Source: an uncultured Clostridia bacterium (GTDB taxonomy: Bacteria > Bacillota > Clostridia > TANB77 > CAG-465). Taken from it: DNA of 64,000 nucleotides. How positions within the stretch are numbered: the first letter of the stretch is position 1; each line of letters opens with the position of its first letter. Positions 54,744 to 63,968 of this stretch are shown here, piece by piece. Location of the stretch: contig CARYZD010000010.1 of the NCBI GenBank assembly GCA_949106495.1, positions 1-64,000 of the forward strand. The letters are read 5' to 3'. A program made the translations under genes and the position numbers. The notes beneath the pieces are model-generated. The model did not search any database, was not told where the DNA came from, and worked only from the letters and a program-made list of their open reading frames with translations.

Positions 54744-56714
54744 TTAATATCCATACAAATACTCATTTCTACTTTTTTTAAATTTTAACACCTTATTTCT
54801 GACATAACTTTCTAATTTGTTCATAAATTCATCTGCTGAAATCTCTTTTTGTTCTACCATTGCAAGACCCTTTTCCCAGCTTGCTGTAAGTTCTGGATTT
54901 AGAATATCTGGTATAGTATTTACAACAATATCATATATTGCTTCTCCTCTTTTAGTTGGAGTCAATATTTGAGTTTTAGAATTTGTTGCAATATAGTCTA
55001 TTCTTTCTAGTTTTTTTATTATTTCACCTCTAGTTGCACTTGTTCCTATTCCACTACCTTTTATTTGTTCTCTTAGTTCTTCATCTTCAATAAGTTTTCC
55101 TGCATTTTCCATCGCAAGAATCATTGCACCAGAATTATATCTTTTAGGTGGAGTTGTCTCTCCTTCCTTAATATTATATACTTTTATTTCTAAAACATCA
55201 TTTTTCTTTAATTTTGAAAGTACTTCAATATTTTCGTTTGTACTCTCATCAGCATCTTTTGATTTTTCTTCATCTACTATTTTTATATTCTTATCATTCT
55301 TATATATTTCTAAATATCCAATATTAGTACATACTTTACCATTTGCAAAAAATCTTTCTTCTCCAACTTTTATTGTTATAGATAATCTATTGTATTCAGC
55401 AGCAGGATAAAATATTGCTAAAAATCTTTTAACTATTAATTCATATACATTTCTTTCTAATTCCGTTAATTTAGATAAATTTTCTTTTCCTTCTCCTGTT
55501 GGAATTATTGCGTAGTGATCAGTAATTTTACTATCATCAACATATTTTGTCTTTTCAAGTTTAGTACTATACTTTTCTGTTGACATTTTTTTAATCATTT
55601 CATTAATATCATCACTAATATTTAATTTTGCAATTCCATTTAAATTCTTAGTTATAACTTTCGCTATTGCAGTAGAAAGAACTCTTGCATCTGTTCTTGG
55701 ATAAGTTACTAGCTTCTTTTCATATAAACTTTGAATTGTTTGAAGTGTTTGGTCTGGACTAATTTTAAATTTTCTAGTACATTCATTTTGTGCTTCTGCT
55801 AAATTAAATAATAATGGTGGATTTTCTTTTGTTTTCTTTTTAGTAATACTCTCTACAACTGCTTTATCTGATTTTTTTAAATACTCAATAAATTTTTCTG
55901 CATCTTCCTTTTTCTTAAATCCAGTTTCATTATATAATCTAGGTGATTCAAAAACACATGAGCCTTCAACTGATTTAAAATCTCCAAGAATATCCGCCTC
56001 TTTAGCAAATGTTCCTTGAATTTTATAAAAATTAACTTTTTTAAAATTTCTAATTTCTCTTTCCCTATTTACTATTAGACCAAGTACACATGTCATTACT
56101 CTACCTATTGAAATAACAGCTCTATCTTCATTCATAATTTTTGCTAAATTTCTTGCATACATAAGCGAAATTAGTCTTGAAAAATTAATTCCTATTAAAT
56201 AATCTTCTTTTGCTCTTAAATATGCTGCATCAGATAAACTATTATATTCTGTTATATCTTTTGCTTCATTTATACCTCTTAAGATTTCTTCTTCAGTTTG
56301 TGAATCAATCCATACTCTTTTAAGTTTTGCGTTAGGATTAGGATTTGCCATCATAAATACAAGTCTTTGTATATATTCTCCCTCTCTTCCAGAGTCACCC
56401 GCATTATATATAGTATCTACATCTTCTCTTTGAAGTAATGTTTTAATTATATTAAATTGTTTACCTTGAACTCCTGGTAATATTTCATATTTCCACTCCT
56501 GTGGTAAAAATGGTAAAGTATCAAGTCTCCACATTTTTAACTTTTCATCATAAACTTCTGGATAACTCATTGTAACTAAATGTCCATAACACCATGTTAT
56601 TATCCATTCGTCTGATTCAATATATCCATCTTTTCTATTTGTGTTTATTTTTAAAGCTTTAGCAAATTCCATTGCAACGCTTGGTTTTTCTGTTACTATT
56701 ACTTTTTTTGCCAT
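54744..56714 (-). CDS. topB: DNA topoisomerase III
   Basis: 656 residues. Toprim domain with TEKPSVA (about 8-14), NAGDSGREGEYI (about 105-116), and the acidic pair. The catalytic tyrosine is in TYPRTDAR (about 333-340). Type IA enzyme that relaxes and decatenates DNA; the lack of a zinc-finger tail and of the longer TopA arrangement suggests TopB. No plasmid or conjugation gene nearby. Confidence 0.93.
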   Translation of the reverse strand: MAKKVIVTEKPSVAMEFAKALKINTNRKDGYIESDEWIITWCYGHLVTMSYPEVYDEKLKMWRLDTLPFLPQEWKYEILPGVQGKQFNIIKTLLQREDVDTIYNAGDSGREGEYIQRLVFMMANPNPNAKLKRVWIDSQTEEEILRGINEAKDITEYNSLSDAAYLRAKEDYLIGINFSRLISLMYARNLAKIMNEDRAVISIGRVMTCVLGLIVNREREIRNFKKVNFYKIQGTFAKEADILGDFKSVEGSCVFESPRLYNETGFKKKEDAEKFIEYLKKSDKAVVESITKKKTKENPPLLFNLAEAQNECTRKFKISPDQTLQTIQSLYEKKLVTYPRTDARVLSTAIAKVITKNLNGIAKLNISDDINEMIKKMSTEKYSTKLEKTKYVDDSKITDHYAIIPTGEGKENLSKLTELERNVYELIVKRFLAIFYPAAEYNRLSITIKVGEERFFANGKVCTNIGYLEIYKNDKNIKIVDEEKSKDADESTNENIEVLSKLKKNDVLEIKVYNIKEGETTPPKRYNSGAMILAMENAGKLIEDEELREQIKGSGIGTSATRGEIIKKLERIDYIATNSKTQILTPTKRGEAIYDIVVNTIPDILNPELTASWEKGLAMVEQKEISADEFMNKLESYVRNKVLKFKKSRNEYLYGY

Positions 56715-56812
56715 ATCTATCTCCTCAAACTTTCTTTATTATACACTAAAAAAAAGAATAAAGCAAAAATTAATTATTATTATTTCTTGTATAATTTTGT
56801 ATCAGAAAAGAA

Positions 56813-56847
56813 AAAACTCATCTAACTGTATTAGTTAGATAAGTTTT
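56813..56847. terminator. Terminator
   Basis: 15-bp stem with one mismatch (56813-56827 with 56833-56847); ends the deacetylase transcript on the minus strand. Confidence 0.65.
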
Positions 56848-56858
56848 CTATTCTAATT

Positions 56859-58145
56859 CTATTGTCTACCACTATAAAACACTCTAGTTTTAGTAGTATC
56901 ATAACCTTTTGCCTCTATAAGTTCAGAAACAGTAACAAACTCATATCCTGCCTCATCTAATTGTGATACTATTTTTTCCAAGGCTGGTATTGTAGTAGCA
57001 TGAATATCATGTAATAATATAATATCTGCATCTTCAACATGTTCCATTACAAGTGGTACAATTTTACTTTCATCTCTACTTTTCCAATCCAATGAATCAA
57101 TATTCCATAATATTAGTGGATATTCTTTTAATGCATTTTTTACATTATCATTTACTGAACCATATGGTGGTCTAACAAGTTTAGGCCTTTGACCTGTTAT
57201 ATTAAAAATAGCATCAGAAGTTCTACTTACCTCTTGTATAACTTCATCTGTTGATATTTTAGTAAGTTGCTTATGACTCCATGTATGTATCCCTATTTCA
57301 CTTCCAGAATTATACACAGCTTTTACAACATTACTATTATTCTCTACATTTTGTCCAACCATAAAAAATGTAGCTTTAGCATTATGTTCTTTTAATATAT
57401 CTAATACTTTTTGAGTATTTACAGGATGAGGTCCATCATCTAGTGTTATTGCTACCATCTTTTTAGAAGATTCTACTTTCTTTGAAAATAAATTATCATA
57501 TTCTTCTTTGGTAATATTTAAATTTTTAACTGTAAGAATTTTACTATTTAAAAATTCTTTTAAATTACTATAATCATATGTACTCTTAACTGAGTCATTA
57601 TAAAATTCAATTTCTTTTTCTTTTAAAAGATAATTATCTGAATATAAATTTGATAACTTTTCTTTATATTCAGGTTTGAACATATCATCTAATGTTATAA
57701 TCTTTTGTTCCTTTAAATTATAGTTAAAAGTTTTAATATTTGTTTTATAGCCATCCTCATACACATTTTTAATAATATAAGTGATTTTAACACTTACAAT
57801 ATCATCATTTACTTTATATGTATCTATAACTTGTTTTAAAACTGCCTTTTCATTTTTCTTTACTTTATTTAATGTAGATGTACTTTCCCTTACACTATTT
57901 ATTAAATTATTAGTATAATTATTAACTCCTTCATCAATAAAAGTATTAGAATTAATTTCATCATAATATAATTCATAACTTGTACTAATATCTTGTAAAC
58001 TTAATACCTCCCCAAATTCAACTTTTTCTGAATTTAATACTGGTATTTCAAGTACAATATTCATGCTTGTCCATACTAGATTACAAATAATTAAAGTGAT
58101 AATAACTGTAAGTATAGCTATAACTACTCTTGTTATTTTTTTCAT
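56859..58145 (-). CDS. Polysaccharide deacetylase (CE4) with DUF3298-like domain
   Basis: 428 residues. Membrane anchor (about 5-27), an extracytoplasmic DUF4163/DUF3298-like domain (about 45-205), then a NodB domain (about 230-420): VAITLDDGPHP (about 232-242, catalytic and metal Asp), GIHTWSHKQL (about 287-296, metal His pair), RPPYGSVN (about 325-332), and LLHDIHATT (about 378-386). Removes acetyl groups from peptidoglycan or another extracellular glucosamine polymer. Confidence 0.93.
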   Translation of the reverse strand: MKKITRVVIAILTVIITLIICNLVWTSMNIVLEIPVLNSEKVEFGEVLSLQDISTSYELYYDEINSNTFIDEGVNNYTNNLINSVRESTSTLNKVKKNEKAVLKQVIDTYKVNDDIVSVKITYIIKNVYEDGYKTNIKTFNYNLKEQKIITLDDMFKPEYKEKLSNLYSDNYLLKEKEIEFYNDSVKSTYDYSNLKEFLNSKILTVKNLNITKEEYDNLFSKKVESSKKMVAITLDDGPHPVNTQKVLDILKEHNAKATFFMVGQNVENNSNVVKAVYNSGSEIGIHTWSHKQLTKISTDEVIQEVSRTSDAIFNITGQRPKLVRPPYGSVNDNVKNALKEYPLILWNIDSLDWKSRDESKIVPLVMEHVEDADIILLHDIHATTIPALEKIVSQLDEAGYEFVTVSELIEAKGYDTTKTRVFYSGRQ

Positions 58146-58281
58146 ATAAATTCCCCCTTACTTAATAATTTCTTTTCAAACGACAATAACTTCAATAAAA
58201 GCTATTTTTTCTACAATTTATGCATATAAATTATACACCTAATATTATGTAAAATCAAGATATTACAAAAATATAAATAAT
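58146..58281. other. Intergenic, nothing recognised
   Basis: AT-rich spacer holding the deacetylase promoter on the minus strand; boxes not assigned. Confidence 0.3.
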
Positions 58282-58311
58282 AAAAAGAGAAAATACAAAA
58301 TATATTTTCTC
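58282..58311 (-). terminator. Terminator
   Basis: 9-bp stem (58287-58295 with 58303-58311), minus-strand tail TTTTTATTATT. Confidence 0.7.
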
Positions 58312-58319
58312 AAAAATTA

Positions 58320-58877
58320 TTACTCCATTGCTTTAGGTTCCTGATTTTGTACCATACTGTCAACATTTTGCCTTTCAATAGACTGTATATTTCTTTCTCT
58401 TTGTTCTCTTTCATGAGTATTTTTTTCTGAGACTTCAGGAGAATTTACTTTACCTCTAAGACTGCTTAAAAATTTGTTTTTTTCTTCATCTGTTTCAGCT
58501 AACTCATATTCGTTTAATCTCTTTTTTAAATGTTCTTGATTTCGTCTTATACCTTCAATATCTACTTCTGCCTCTTTTACATCAATTTGATTTTCTTCAT
58601 CTTTTATTAGCTTATCTGCACCTAATAAAGTTCCAACTAGATTATCTATTTCTTTTTCACTTAGAAGTCCTTTTTTTATCTTTTCTTTTAATACTCTTTT
58701 TAATCTAATATCATCTAAAGCCTCCTTATCATCTTTAAAAACATCCTCTTCAATTACATCTCTTACTTCATCACTATCTAGTGCATAGCCCTCTTTTTGC
58801 AATTGACTAATTCTCTCTCCTATTGATTTATAATTTTTTTCCTCTTTTATTTTTCTATCTTGTTCCATCTTTGTCAC
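58320..58877 (-). CDS. Hypothetical charged helical protein
   Basis: 185 residues, no membrane segment. Very rich in Glu, Lys, Asp and Gln with long helical stretches (KKRLNEYELAETDEEKNKFL). EKEIDNLVGTLLGADKLI (about 75-92) is the only hydrophobic patch. No family recognised. AGGTGA ribosome binding site. Follows a terminator, so it has its own transcript. Confidence 0.65.
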   Translation of the reverse strand: MTKMEQDRKIKEEKNYKSIGERISQLQKEGYALDSDEVRDVIEEDVFKDDKEALDDIRLKRVLKEKIKKGLLSEKEIDNLVGTLLGADKLIKDEENQIDVKEAEVDIEGIRRNQEHLKKRLNEYELAETDEEKNKFLSSLRGKVNSPEVSEKNTHEREQRERNIQSIERQNVDSMVQNQEPKAME

Positions 58878-58908
58878 CTCATATAATAATTATAACATAA
58901 AATAATAT

Positions 58909-58937
58909 AAAAAAGCATCTAGCTAATGCTAAATGCT
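58909..58937 (-). terminator. Terminator after htrA
   Basis: Interrupted stem (58914-58918 with 58933-58937; 58921-58923 with 58928-58930) and a T-run on the minus strand. Confidence 0.6.
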
Positions 58938-58946
58938 CTCTAATAA

Positions 58947-60110
58947 TTAATTTGTAACTGTATCAGTTGATGTTATTTCATCACTTCCAAGAGTTATTTC
59001 TATATCTTTATTATCTCCTGCTCTATATATTTTTATTTTAATTTTATCTCCAACATTTTTTTGATTTTTAATATCATTTAATTCTTGTTTTGATGTTACT
59101 TTCTTACCATCAAACTCAACTATTACATCACCTTTTTGTATTCCTGCTTCTGCTGCTGGTGAACCACCATATACTTGATATACATATATACCTTCTACAA
59201 GTTTATTTCTTTTAGCTGTATTTTCATCTAAATCTAATCCATAAATTCCAATATATGGTCTAATTATTTTTCCTGATACTTTAAGTTCTTCTATTATTTT
59301 TAAAGCATCATCACTTGGAATGGCAAACCCTAACCCTTCAACTGAAGTATCATTAATTTTTGCCGTATTTATTCCTATTACTTCACCTTTACTATTTACT
59401 AATGCACCACCACTATTTCCTGGATTTATTGCAGCATCTGTTTGAAGTACATTATATGTTCTTCCATCTGATGTAATACTTCTATGAAGTGCAGATATAT
59501 ATCCTACTGTTACACTTCCTGCAAATTCTTTACCTAGTGGATTACCAATTGCTACTGCCATTTCTCCTACATTTAGCTCTGAAGAACTGCCAAACTTAGC
59601 AGCAGATAAACCTTTAGCGTCTATTTTTAATAATGCTAAATCTGTAACATCATCTGTACCAACAATTTCAGCTTCGTATTCTTCTTCATTGGATAATGTT
59701 ATTTTTACAGCAGCACTTGAAGAATTAATTGCTTCTTCAATTACATGATAATTTGTAATTATATATCCATCATCTGAATAAATAATTCCTGAGCCTTCTG
59801 ACTCACCTTCTGCAAGTTGTCCCCAAAAACTTTGTTCATAATATTTAACACTTACACCAACAACTGATGGACCAGCAATTTTTGCTACTGCTACTACTGG
59901 ATTTTCCACATTTTCAACATTATATGTTGTATTATTTGAACCAGTAATCTGCATACCCTTTCCTTTAGTCATTACTAAATATGTTACAAGGGAACTTAAA
60001 ACTGATGCAAATATTACAGCTATAATCATTACCAAAATCATTGGTGCTTTATTTCTTCTTTTTTCTGAAAAAAATTGTACATTGCTTGTTTTTATTTCAT
60101 TATCTTCCAT
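58947..60110 (-). CDS. htrA: HtrA/DegP-like membrane serine protease
   Basis: 387 residues. Membrane anchor (about 23-45), trypsin-like domain with His in TNYHVIEEA (about 124-132), Asp in DDVTDLALLKID (about 162-173), Ser in NPGNSGGALV (about 239-248), and one PDZ domain (about 285-370). Degrades misfolded exported proteins. Fifteen bases after the flavoprotein gene and likely cotranscribed with it. Confidence 0.95.
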   Translation of the reverse strand: MEDNEIKTSNVQFFSEKRRNKAPMILVMIIAVIFASVLSSLVTYLVMTKGKGMQITGSNNTTYNVENVENPVVAVAKIAGPSVVGVSVKYYEQSFWGQLAEGESEGSGIIYSDDGYIITNYHVIEEAINSSSAAVKITLSNEEEYEAEIVGTDDVTDLALLKIDAKGLSAAKFGSSSELNVGEMAVAIGNPLGKEFAGSVTVGYISALHRSITSDGRTYNVLQTDAAINPGNSGGALVNSKGEVIGINTAKINDTSVEGLGFAIPSDDALKIIEELKVSGKIIRPYIGIYGLDLDENTAKRNKLVEGIYVYQVYGGSPAAEAGIQKGDVIVEFDGKKVTSKQELNDIKNQKNVGDKIKIKIYRAGDNKDIEITLGSDEITSTDTVTN

Positions 60111-60124
60111 AATATCACTCCTTC

Positions 60125-61360
60125 TTAATTTCTTCCTGCTGCAACAGCAGTTGAAAATGCAATTTGTAAATTAAAACCACCTGTTAAAGCATCAACATCT
60201 AACACTTCTCCAGCAAAAAATAAATTTTGTATTACCTTTGATTCCATAGTTTTGGGATTTACTTGTTTTACATCAACACCGCCACATGTAATTATTGCTA
60301 TATCAATTGGCATAAATCCTGATAAATTTATTTTTAATTCTTTTATGCTTTTTACTAAATTTGCTCTTTCTTCTTTAGTAATCTGATGTACTTTTTTATT
60401 TGAATCTATTCCACTTTTTTCTATTATTACTGGAATTAATTTTTGTGGTAGTAATTCATCTAATGAATTTTTAAACTCTTTATTTGTAAATTTTTCAAAA
60501 TCTCTTTGAATTCTTTTATCTAGTACTTCAATTGTTAAAGCAGGTTTTAAATCTACTACTCCATTTATTTTTTTATCTTTTAACTTACTATCTACATTAT
60601 CTATTCTATTTAAAATACTACTTCCACTAAGTATTATTGGACCTGTAAGTCCAAAATGTGCAAATAACATTTCTCCAAAAGAATCATAAATTACTTTATC
60701 TGAATCTTTAATCTTAAAAGCTACATTTCTTAATGTAAGACCTTGTAATCTTTTACAAATATCATCACTTGATTTAAGAGGAATAAGACCAGGTTTTAAA
60801 TCTATTATGTTATGACCATATTTTCTTAATATATCATAACATTCGCCTGTACTTCCTGTTGTTTTATAACTCATACCACCTGTACAAAGTATAAACTTAT
60901 CTGCATATATATCTAAGTTATTTGTCTTTATTCCTATTATATGCTCATCTTTAATAATAAAATCTTTTAAATATGTATTATATTTTATTTCTACATTATA
61001 TTTATTTAAATTACTTATTAAAGCGTTTACAATATCTTCTGCTTTATCACTTATGGGAAATACTCTTCCACCACGTTCTACTTTTGTTAAAACGCCTAAA
61101 TTTTCAAAATAATCAACAGTATCTTTATTTGTAAAATTCATAAAAGAACTATACATAAATTTTTCATTTTTTACTATATTACGTTTAAAATCGTCTATGT
61201 CTCCATCAAAAGTAACATTACATCTTCCTTTTCCTGTAATTTTTATTTTATTTCCAAGACTTGATGTCTTTTCAATTAATGTAACTTTATTTCCTTCTTT
61301 TGCACTGGTTATTGCAGCCATCATTCCAGCTGCGCCACCACCAATTACAACTACATTCAT
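60125..61360 (-). CDS. HI0933-family flavoprotein
   Basis: 411 residues. FAD-binding VVIGGGAAGMMAAI (about 3-16), NKIKITGKGRCNVT (about 37-50), FILCTGGMSYKTTGSTG (about 152-168), and FFAGEVLDVDALTGGFNLQIAF near the C-terminus: the HI0933/BaiN family (also YhiN/YtfP). Some members act as NAD(P)H-dependent reductases or in tRNA-related or bile-acid steps; the substrate here is unknown. One base after the next gene upstream, so coupled. Confidence 0.9.
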   Translation of the reverse strand: MNVVVIGGGAAGMMAAITSAKEGNKVTLIEKTSSLGNKIKITGKGRCNVTFDGDIDDFKRNIVKNEKFMYSSFMNFTNKDTVDYFENLGVLTKVERGGRVFPISDKAEDIVNALISNLNKYNVEIKYNTYLKDFIIKDEHIIGIKTNNLDIYADKFILCTGGMSYKTTGSTGECYDILRKYGHNIIDLKPGLIPLKSSDDICKRLQGLTLRNVAFKIKDSDKVIYDSFGEMLFAHFGLTGPIILSGSSILNRIDNVDSKLKDKKINGVVDLKPALTIEVLDKRIQRDFEKFTNKEFKNSLDELLPQKLIPVIIEKSGIDSNKKVHQITKEERANLVKSIKELKINLSGFMPIDIAIITCGGVDVKQVNPKTMESKVIQNLFFAGEVLDVDALTGGFNLQIAFSTAVAAGRN

Positions 61361-61361
61361 A

Positions 61362-62639
61362 TTACTCTCCTAACATTTTTTGAGTAGCAATTAAAATTGC
61401 AAGTTTAGCTGATTCATATGAAAGTCCACCTTGCATATATGCTGCATATGGTTCTCTCATTGGAGAATCTGCTGAAAGTTCAATAGATGCTCCCTCCATA
61501 AATGTACCTGCTGCCATTATAACTTCATCTGCATAGCCTGGCATACTCCAAGGCATTGGTAAAACATTACTATCTATAGGAGATGCATATTGTATACCTT
61601 GAATAAATTTAATTAATTTCTCTCTATCCCCAAAATTTATTATTTGTACTATATCACTTCTTTTATCTGTTGATTTAGGAAATACATCCATCCCTAAATT
61701 TTCATATAATTTTGATGCAAATGTCATAGCTTTTAGTGCTGCTTCAACTACAGTTGGAGACATGAATAGTCCTTGAATTATATTTTGGTTTTGTCCTAAA
61801 GTTGAACCATTGTCTTTTTCAAGTCCAGGGCAATACAATTCTTGAACAACTTTATCTATTAAGTCTGCTTTACCACAAACATATCCACCCATTTCACATA
61901 GGCCACCACCTGCATTTTTAATTAAACTTCCACAACAAATATCTGCTCCCACAGCTGTTGGTTCTTTTGTTTCTGTGAATTCACCATAACAGTTATCTAC
62001 AAATATTATTACATCCTTATCTACACTTCTTATTTCTTTAATTACATTTTCTATATCTGAAATTAATAATGCTTTTCTAACTGCATATCCTCTTGATCTT
62101 TGAATATGAATTAATTTTACTTTGTTATTTTTTAGATACTCTTTAATATCTTCACATTTAAAATTATCTTCTTCATCTAAATCTATTTGAGAATATTTTA
62201 TACCTCTGCTAATTAATGACATATCATTTTCTTCAAGACCAATTACAGTACACAATGTATCATATGGTCTACCAGAAATTGCAAGCATCTCATCTCCATA
62301 GTTTAGTAACGCTTTAAGCGCTGTTCCTAATGTATGTGTACCACTAACAAATTGTACTCTAACTAAAGCATCTTCTGTCTCAAATATATTTGAATATAAC
62401 TTTTCAATAGCTTCTCTTCCAATATCTCCATGTCCATATCCTGTAGATTTTCCAAAATGTGCTTGAGTTATTGGGACACTTTGAAAGGCTTTTAAAACTC
62501 TTGCTTGATTATATAAAGCATTCTCCTCCAATTCTTTAAAAATATCTTTTACTTCTTCTTCAGATTTTCTTGCTATTTTTTCTAAGTTCTCACTAATGTT
62601 AAATAATCTATATGCACTTTCCATTTCCTTTATCACCAT
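61362..62639 (-). CDS. Methionine gamma-lyase-family PLP enzyme (aluminium-resistance type)
   Basis: 425 residues as drawn; an ATG 15 bases downstream (62624) has a better-placed GGTGA and may be the true start. Large PLP-fold domain with FGKSTGYGHGDIGRE (about 62-76), VQFVSGTHTLGTAL (about 94-107), FVDNCYGEFTE (about 212-222), and the PLP lysine in GSLIKNAGGGLCEMGGYVCG (about 235-254). This family (PF06838 type) was first linked to aluminium resistance; the physiological reaction is probably a sulfur-amino-acid lyase. Heads the run leading to htrA. Confidence 0.92.
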   Translation of the reverse strand: MVIKEMESAYRLFNISENLEKIARKSEEEVKDIFKELEENALYNQARVLKAFQSVPITQAHFGKSTGYGHGDIGREAIEKLYSNIFETEDALVRVQFVSGTHTLGTALKALLNYGDEMLAISGRPYDTLCTVIGLEENDMSLISRGIKYSQIDLDEEDNFKCEDIKEYLKNNKVKLIHIQRSRGYAVRKALLISDIENVIKEIRSVDKDVIIFVDNCYGEFTETKEPTAVGADICCGSLIKNAGGGLCEMGGYVCGKADLIDKVVQELYCPGLEKDNGSTLGQNQNIIQGLFMSPTVVEAALKAMTFASKLYENLGMDVFPKSTDKRSDIVQIINFGDREKLIKFIQGIQYASPIDSNVLPMPWSMPGYADEVIMAAGTFMEGASIELSADSPMREPYAAYMQGGLSYESAKLAILIATQKMLGE

Positions 62640-62806
62640 GAGTTATTATACCACAGTAATTGGTAAAAATAAACATATTATGTCTCTTTTCACCAAAACT
62701 TCACTACTAACACAGACTTTTCAAATATATAAATATTAATTATATAATTAAAATATAAACATGAAATGATAATTGGTCTGATATAGCATGTTAAAGATTA
62801 GAACAC
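62640..62806. other. Intergenic, nothing recognised
   Basis: AT-rich spacer between divergent genes. It must hold the promoter for the 61362 gene on the minus strand; no confident boxes. Confidence 0.3.
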
Positions 62807-62835
62807 TTGACATAATTTAACACGTATAGTATAAT
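62807..62835 (+). promoter_or_regulatory. Perfect consensus SigA promoter
   Basis: TTGACA (62807-62812), 17-base spacer, TATAAT (62830-62835). The leader of about 115 bases contains an extra AAAGGAGG (about 62910-62917) with no ATG, GTG or TTG at proper distance, in addition to the one used by the gene. Confidence 0.85.
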
Positions 62836-62957
62836 TATCTCGCATTTAATATATATTGTATCTATTAAAATTATAAGATAAATAAAAATTATATATTGTG
62901 TAATTTAATAAAGGAGGAAAAAATTTTTTCAAAGAAAATAATCAAAAGGAGGATATT

Positions 62958-63591
62958 ATGAATTTTTTATTTATATGGATTCGGAACAATTATTGTTAGT
63001 TTTATTATGTTTATAGTAATATCTCTAAGAATGCTTAAAGACATGGCTGATGCAGGATATAAATTATATTTAAAACGTGAAACAAATACTTCAAATAATA
63101 CATTAATTTACTTTTTTATTCCATTACTTAATATTATTTACATGCTAAAAGTTTCAATTGAATATGCTTATAATAGCAGCTTTATGTTAGATGAACTTAA
63201 TGTATTAGGATATTTAGAAGAAATGACAGAAGATGAAAAGAAAGAATATAATAAAAATCCTACTAGTATTAATGCCATACTTATACCTTTGAAATCCTAT
63301 GAAGAAATAAGACCAGTTCATTCACTAACTTTTAAAAATAAAAACGTTAGTAATGAAATATTGTTTAATATGAGTGACGATGGAGAAGAAATTAGAATTA
63401 TACATGCTAATGGTTTTATTGCAAAACTTAGTGTTGATGAACAAAAACAATTAATTCAAAAAACAATTGCAAAAATAATATCAAAAGACTTTAGCAAATT
63501 CTTAAAAACAGGAAAATTTAAAGAAAAGACCTGCTATAAATTAAAAATTGCTGGATATGAAGTAACTTATAAAATTAAATTAAAAAAATGA
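62958..63591 (+). CDS. Membrane protein, +1 frameshift at CGG
   Basis: ATG 62958 with AAAGGAGG 5 bases upstream opens MNFLFIWI, then CGG at 62982 leads the zero frame to TAG at 62997. Skipping C62982 gives GGA ACA ATT and a 210-residue protein: membrane segment 1 (about 3-24) spans the shift, a cytoplasmic part follows, a second hydrophobic segment lies near 50-65, and a charged C-terminal domain (about 80-210) ends in YKIKLKK. No family recognised. An internal ATG (63007) would cut the first membrane segment and has no ribosome binding site. A strong promoter and clean terminator suggest a live gene. Confidence 0.8.
62982..62984 (+). other. Candidate +1 frameshift site: ATT-C-GGA
   Basis: In-frame CGG, the ninth codon. 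Skipping C62982 gives GGA ACA ATT ATT; the zero frame ends five codons later. Confidence 0.75.
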
Positions 63592-63615
63592 TAGTCATAA
63601 ATTGACTATCATTTT
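63585..63615 (+). terminator. Terminator
   Basis: 13-bp perfect stem (63585-63597 with 63603-63615), TAAAT loop, T-rich tail. The stop codon lies in the left arm. Confidence 0.75.
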
Positions 63616-63626
63616 TATTTTAATTA

Positions 63627-63968
63627 TTATTCTTCGTCTTCTTCAATTCCTTGTTGTTTTAAGAATCTTGAATAAACATCTTTTAGTAAATCTTCATCAG
63701 TAAGTGTATCATATACTTGTTCTCCATCTTCTTCTTTTATTTCAAGAATAACAACTTCAACTTCTTCTTCATAATCTTCTTTTAATTCTGATACAATTAA
63801 GAAAGATCTTCCATCTTCTAGTACAACAACATCAAGTTTTTCAAAAGTAACTTCTTTACCATTCTCATCTGTTAATACTAAAACTGGTAGTGATTCTTCA
63901 TCTGCTGAACCACATCCGCCACAAGAACCACAAGATCCTGAGCATCCTACTAATTCTTCATTATCCAT
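63627..63968 (-). CDS. DUF1292 protein with Cys-rich N-terminus
   Basis: 113 residues. N-terminal CSGSCGSCGGCGS (about 9-21) offers four cysteines that could hold a metal. The rest is a DUF1292 domain: VLTDENGKEVTFEKLDVV, then YEEEVEVVILEI and DEDLLKDVYSRFL near the end. DUF1292 proteins are small, acidic and of unknown function, often near yrrK/ruvX-type genes in Firmicutes. AAGGAGG precedes the start at the window edge. Confidence 0.9.
   Translation of the reverse strand: MDNEELVGCSGSCGSCGGCGSADEESLPVLVLTDENGKEVTFEKLDVVVLEDGRSFLIVSELKEDYEEEVEVVILEIKEEDGEQVYDTLTDEDLLKDVYSRFLKQQGIEEDEE

Noticed and set aside
62905..62960. Leader peptide using the first AAAGGAGG in the 62958 gene leader
   Set aside because: The only frame with fitting spacing would start with ATT; no standard start codon, so not annotated.
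7283..62984. The four frame breaks as ordinary sequencing or assembly errors
   Set aside because: Such errors cluster in homopolymers. Here all four are single extra C's in CGG, none in a homopolymer, and all restore Gly in conserved proteins. Raw reads would still be the decisive check.
7283..62984. Simple reassignment of CGG to another amino acid or to stop
   Set aside because: Reassignment leaves the reading frame unchanged, but in every case the downstream conserved protein lies in the +1 frame.
63007..63591. Independent gene starting at ATG 63007
   Set aside because: No ribosome binding site nearby; the AAAGGAGG-ATG at 62958 and the rest of the first membrane segment lie upstream in the shifted frame.
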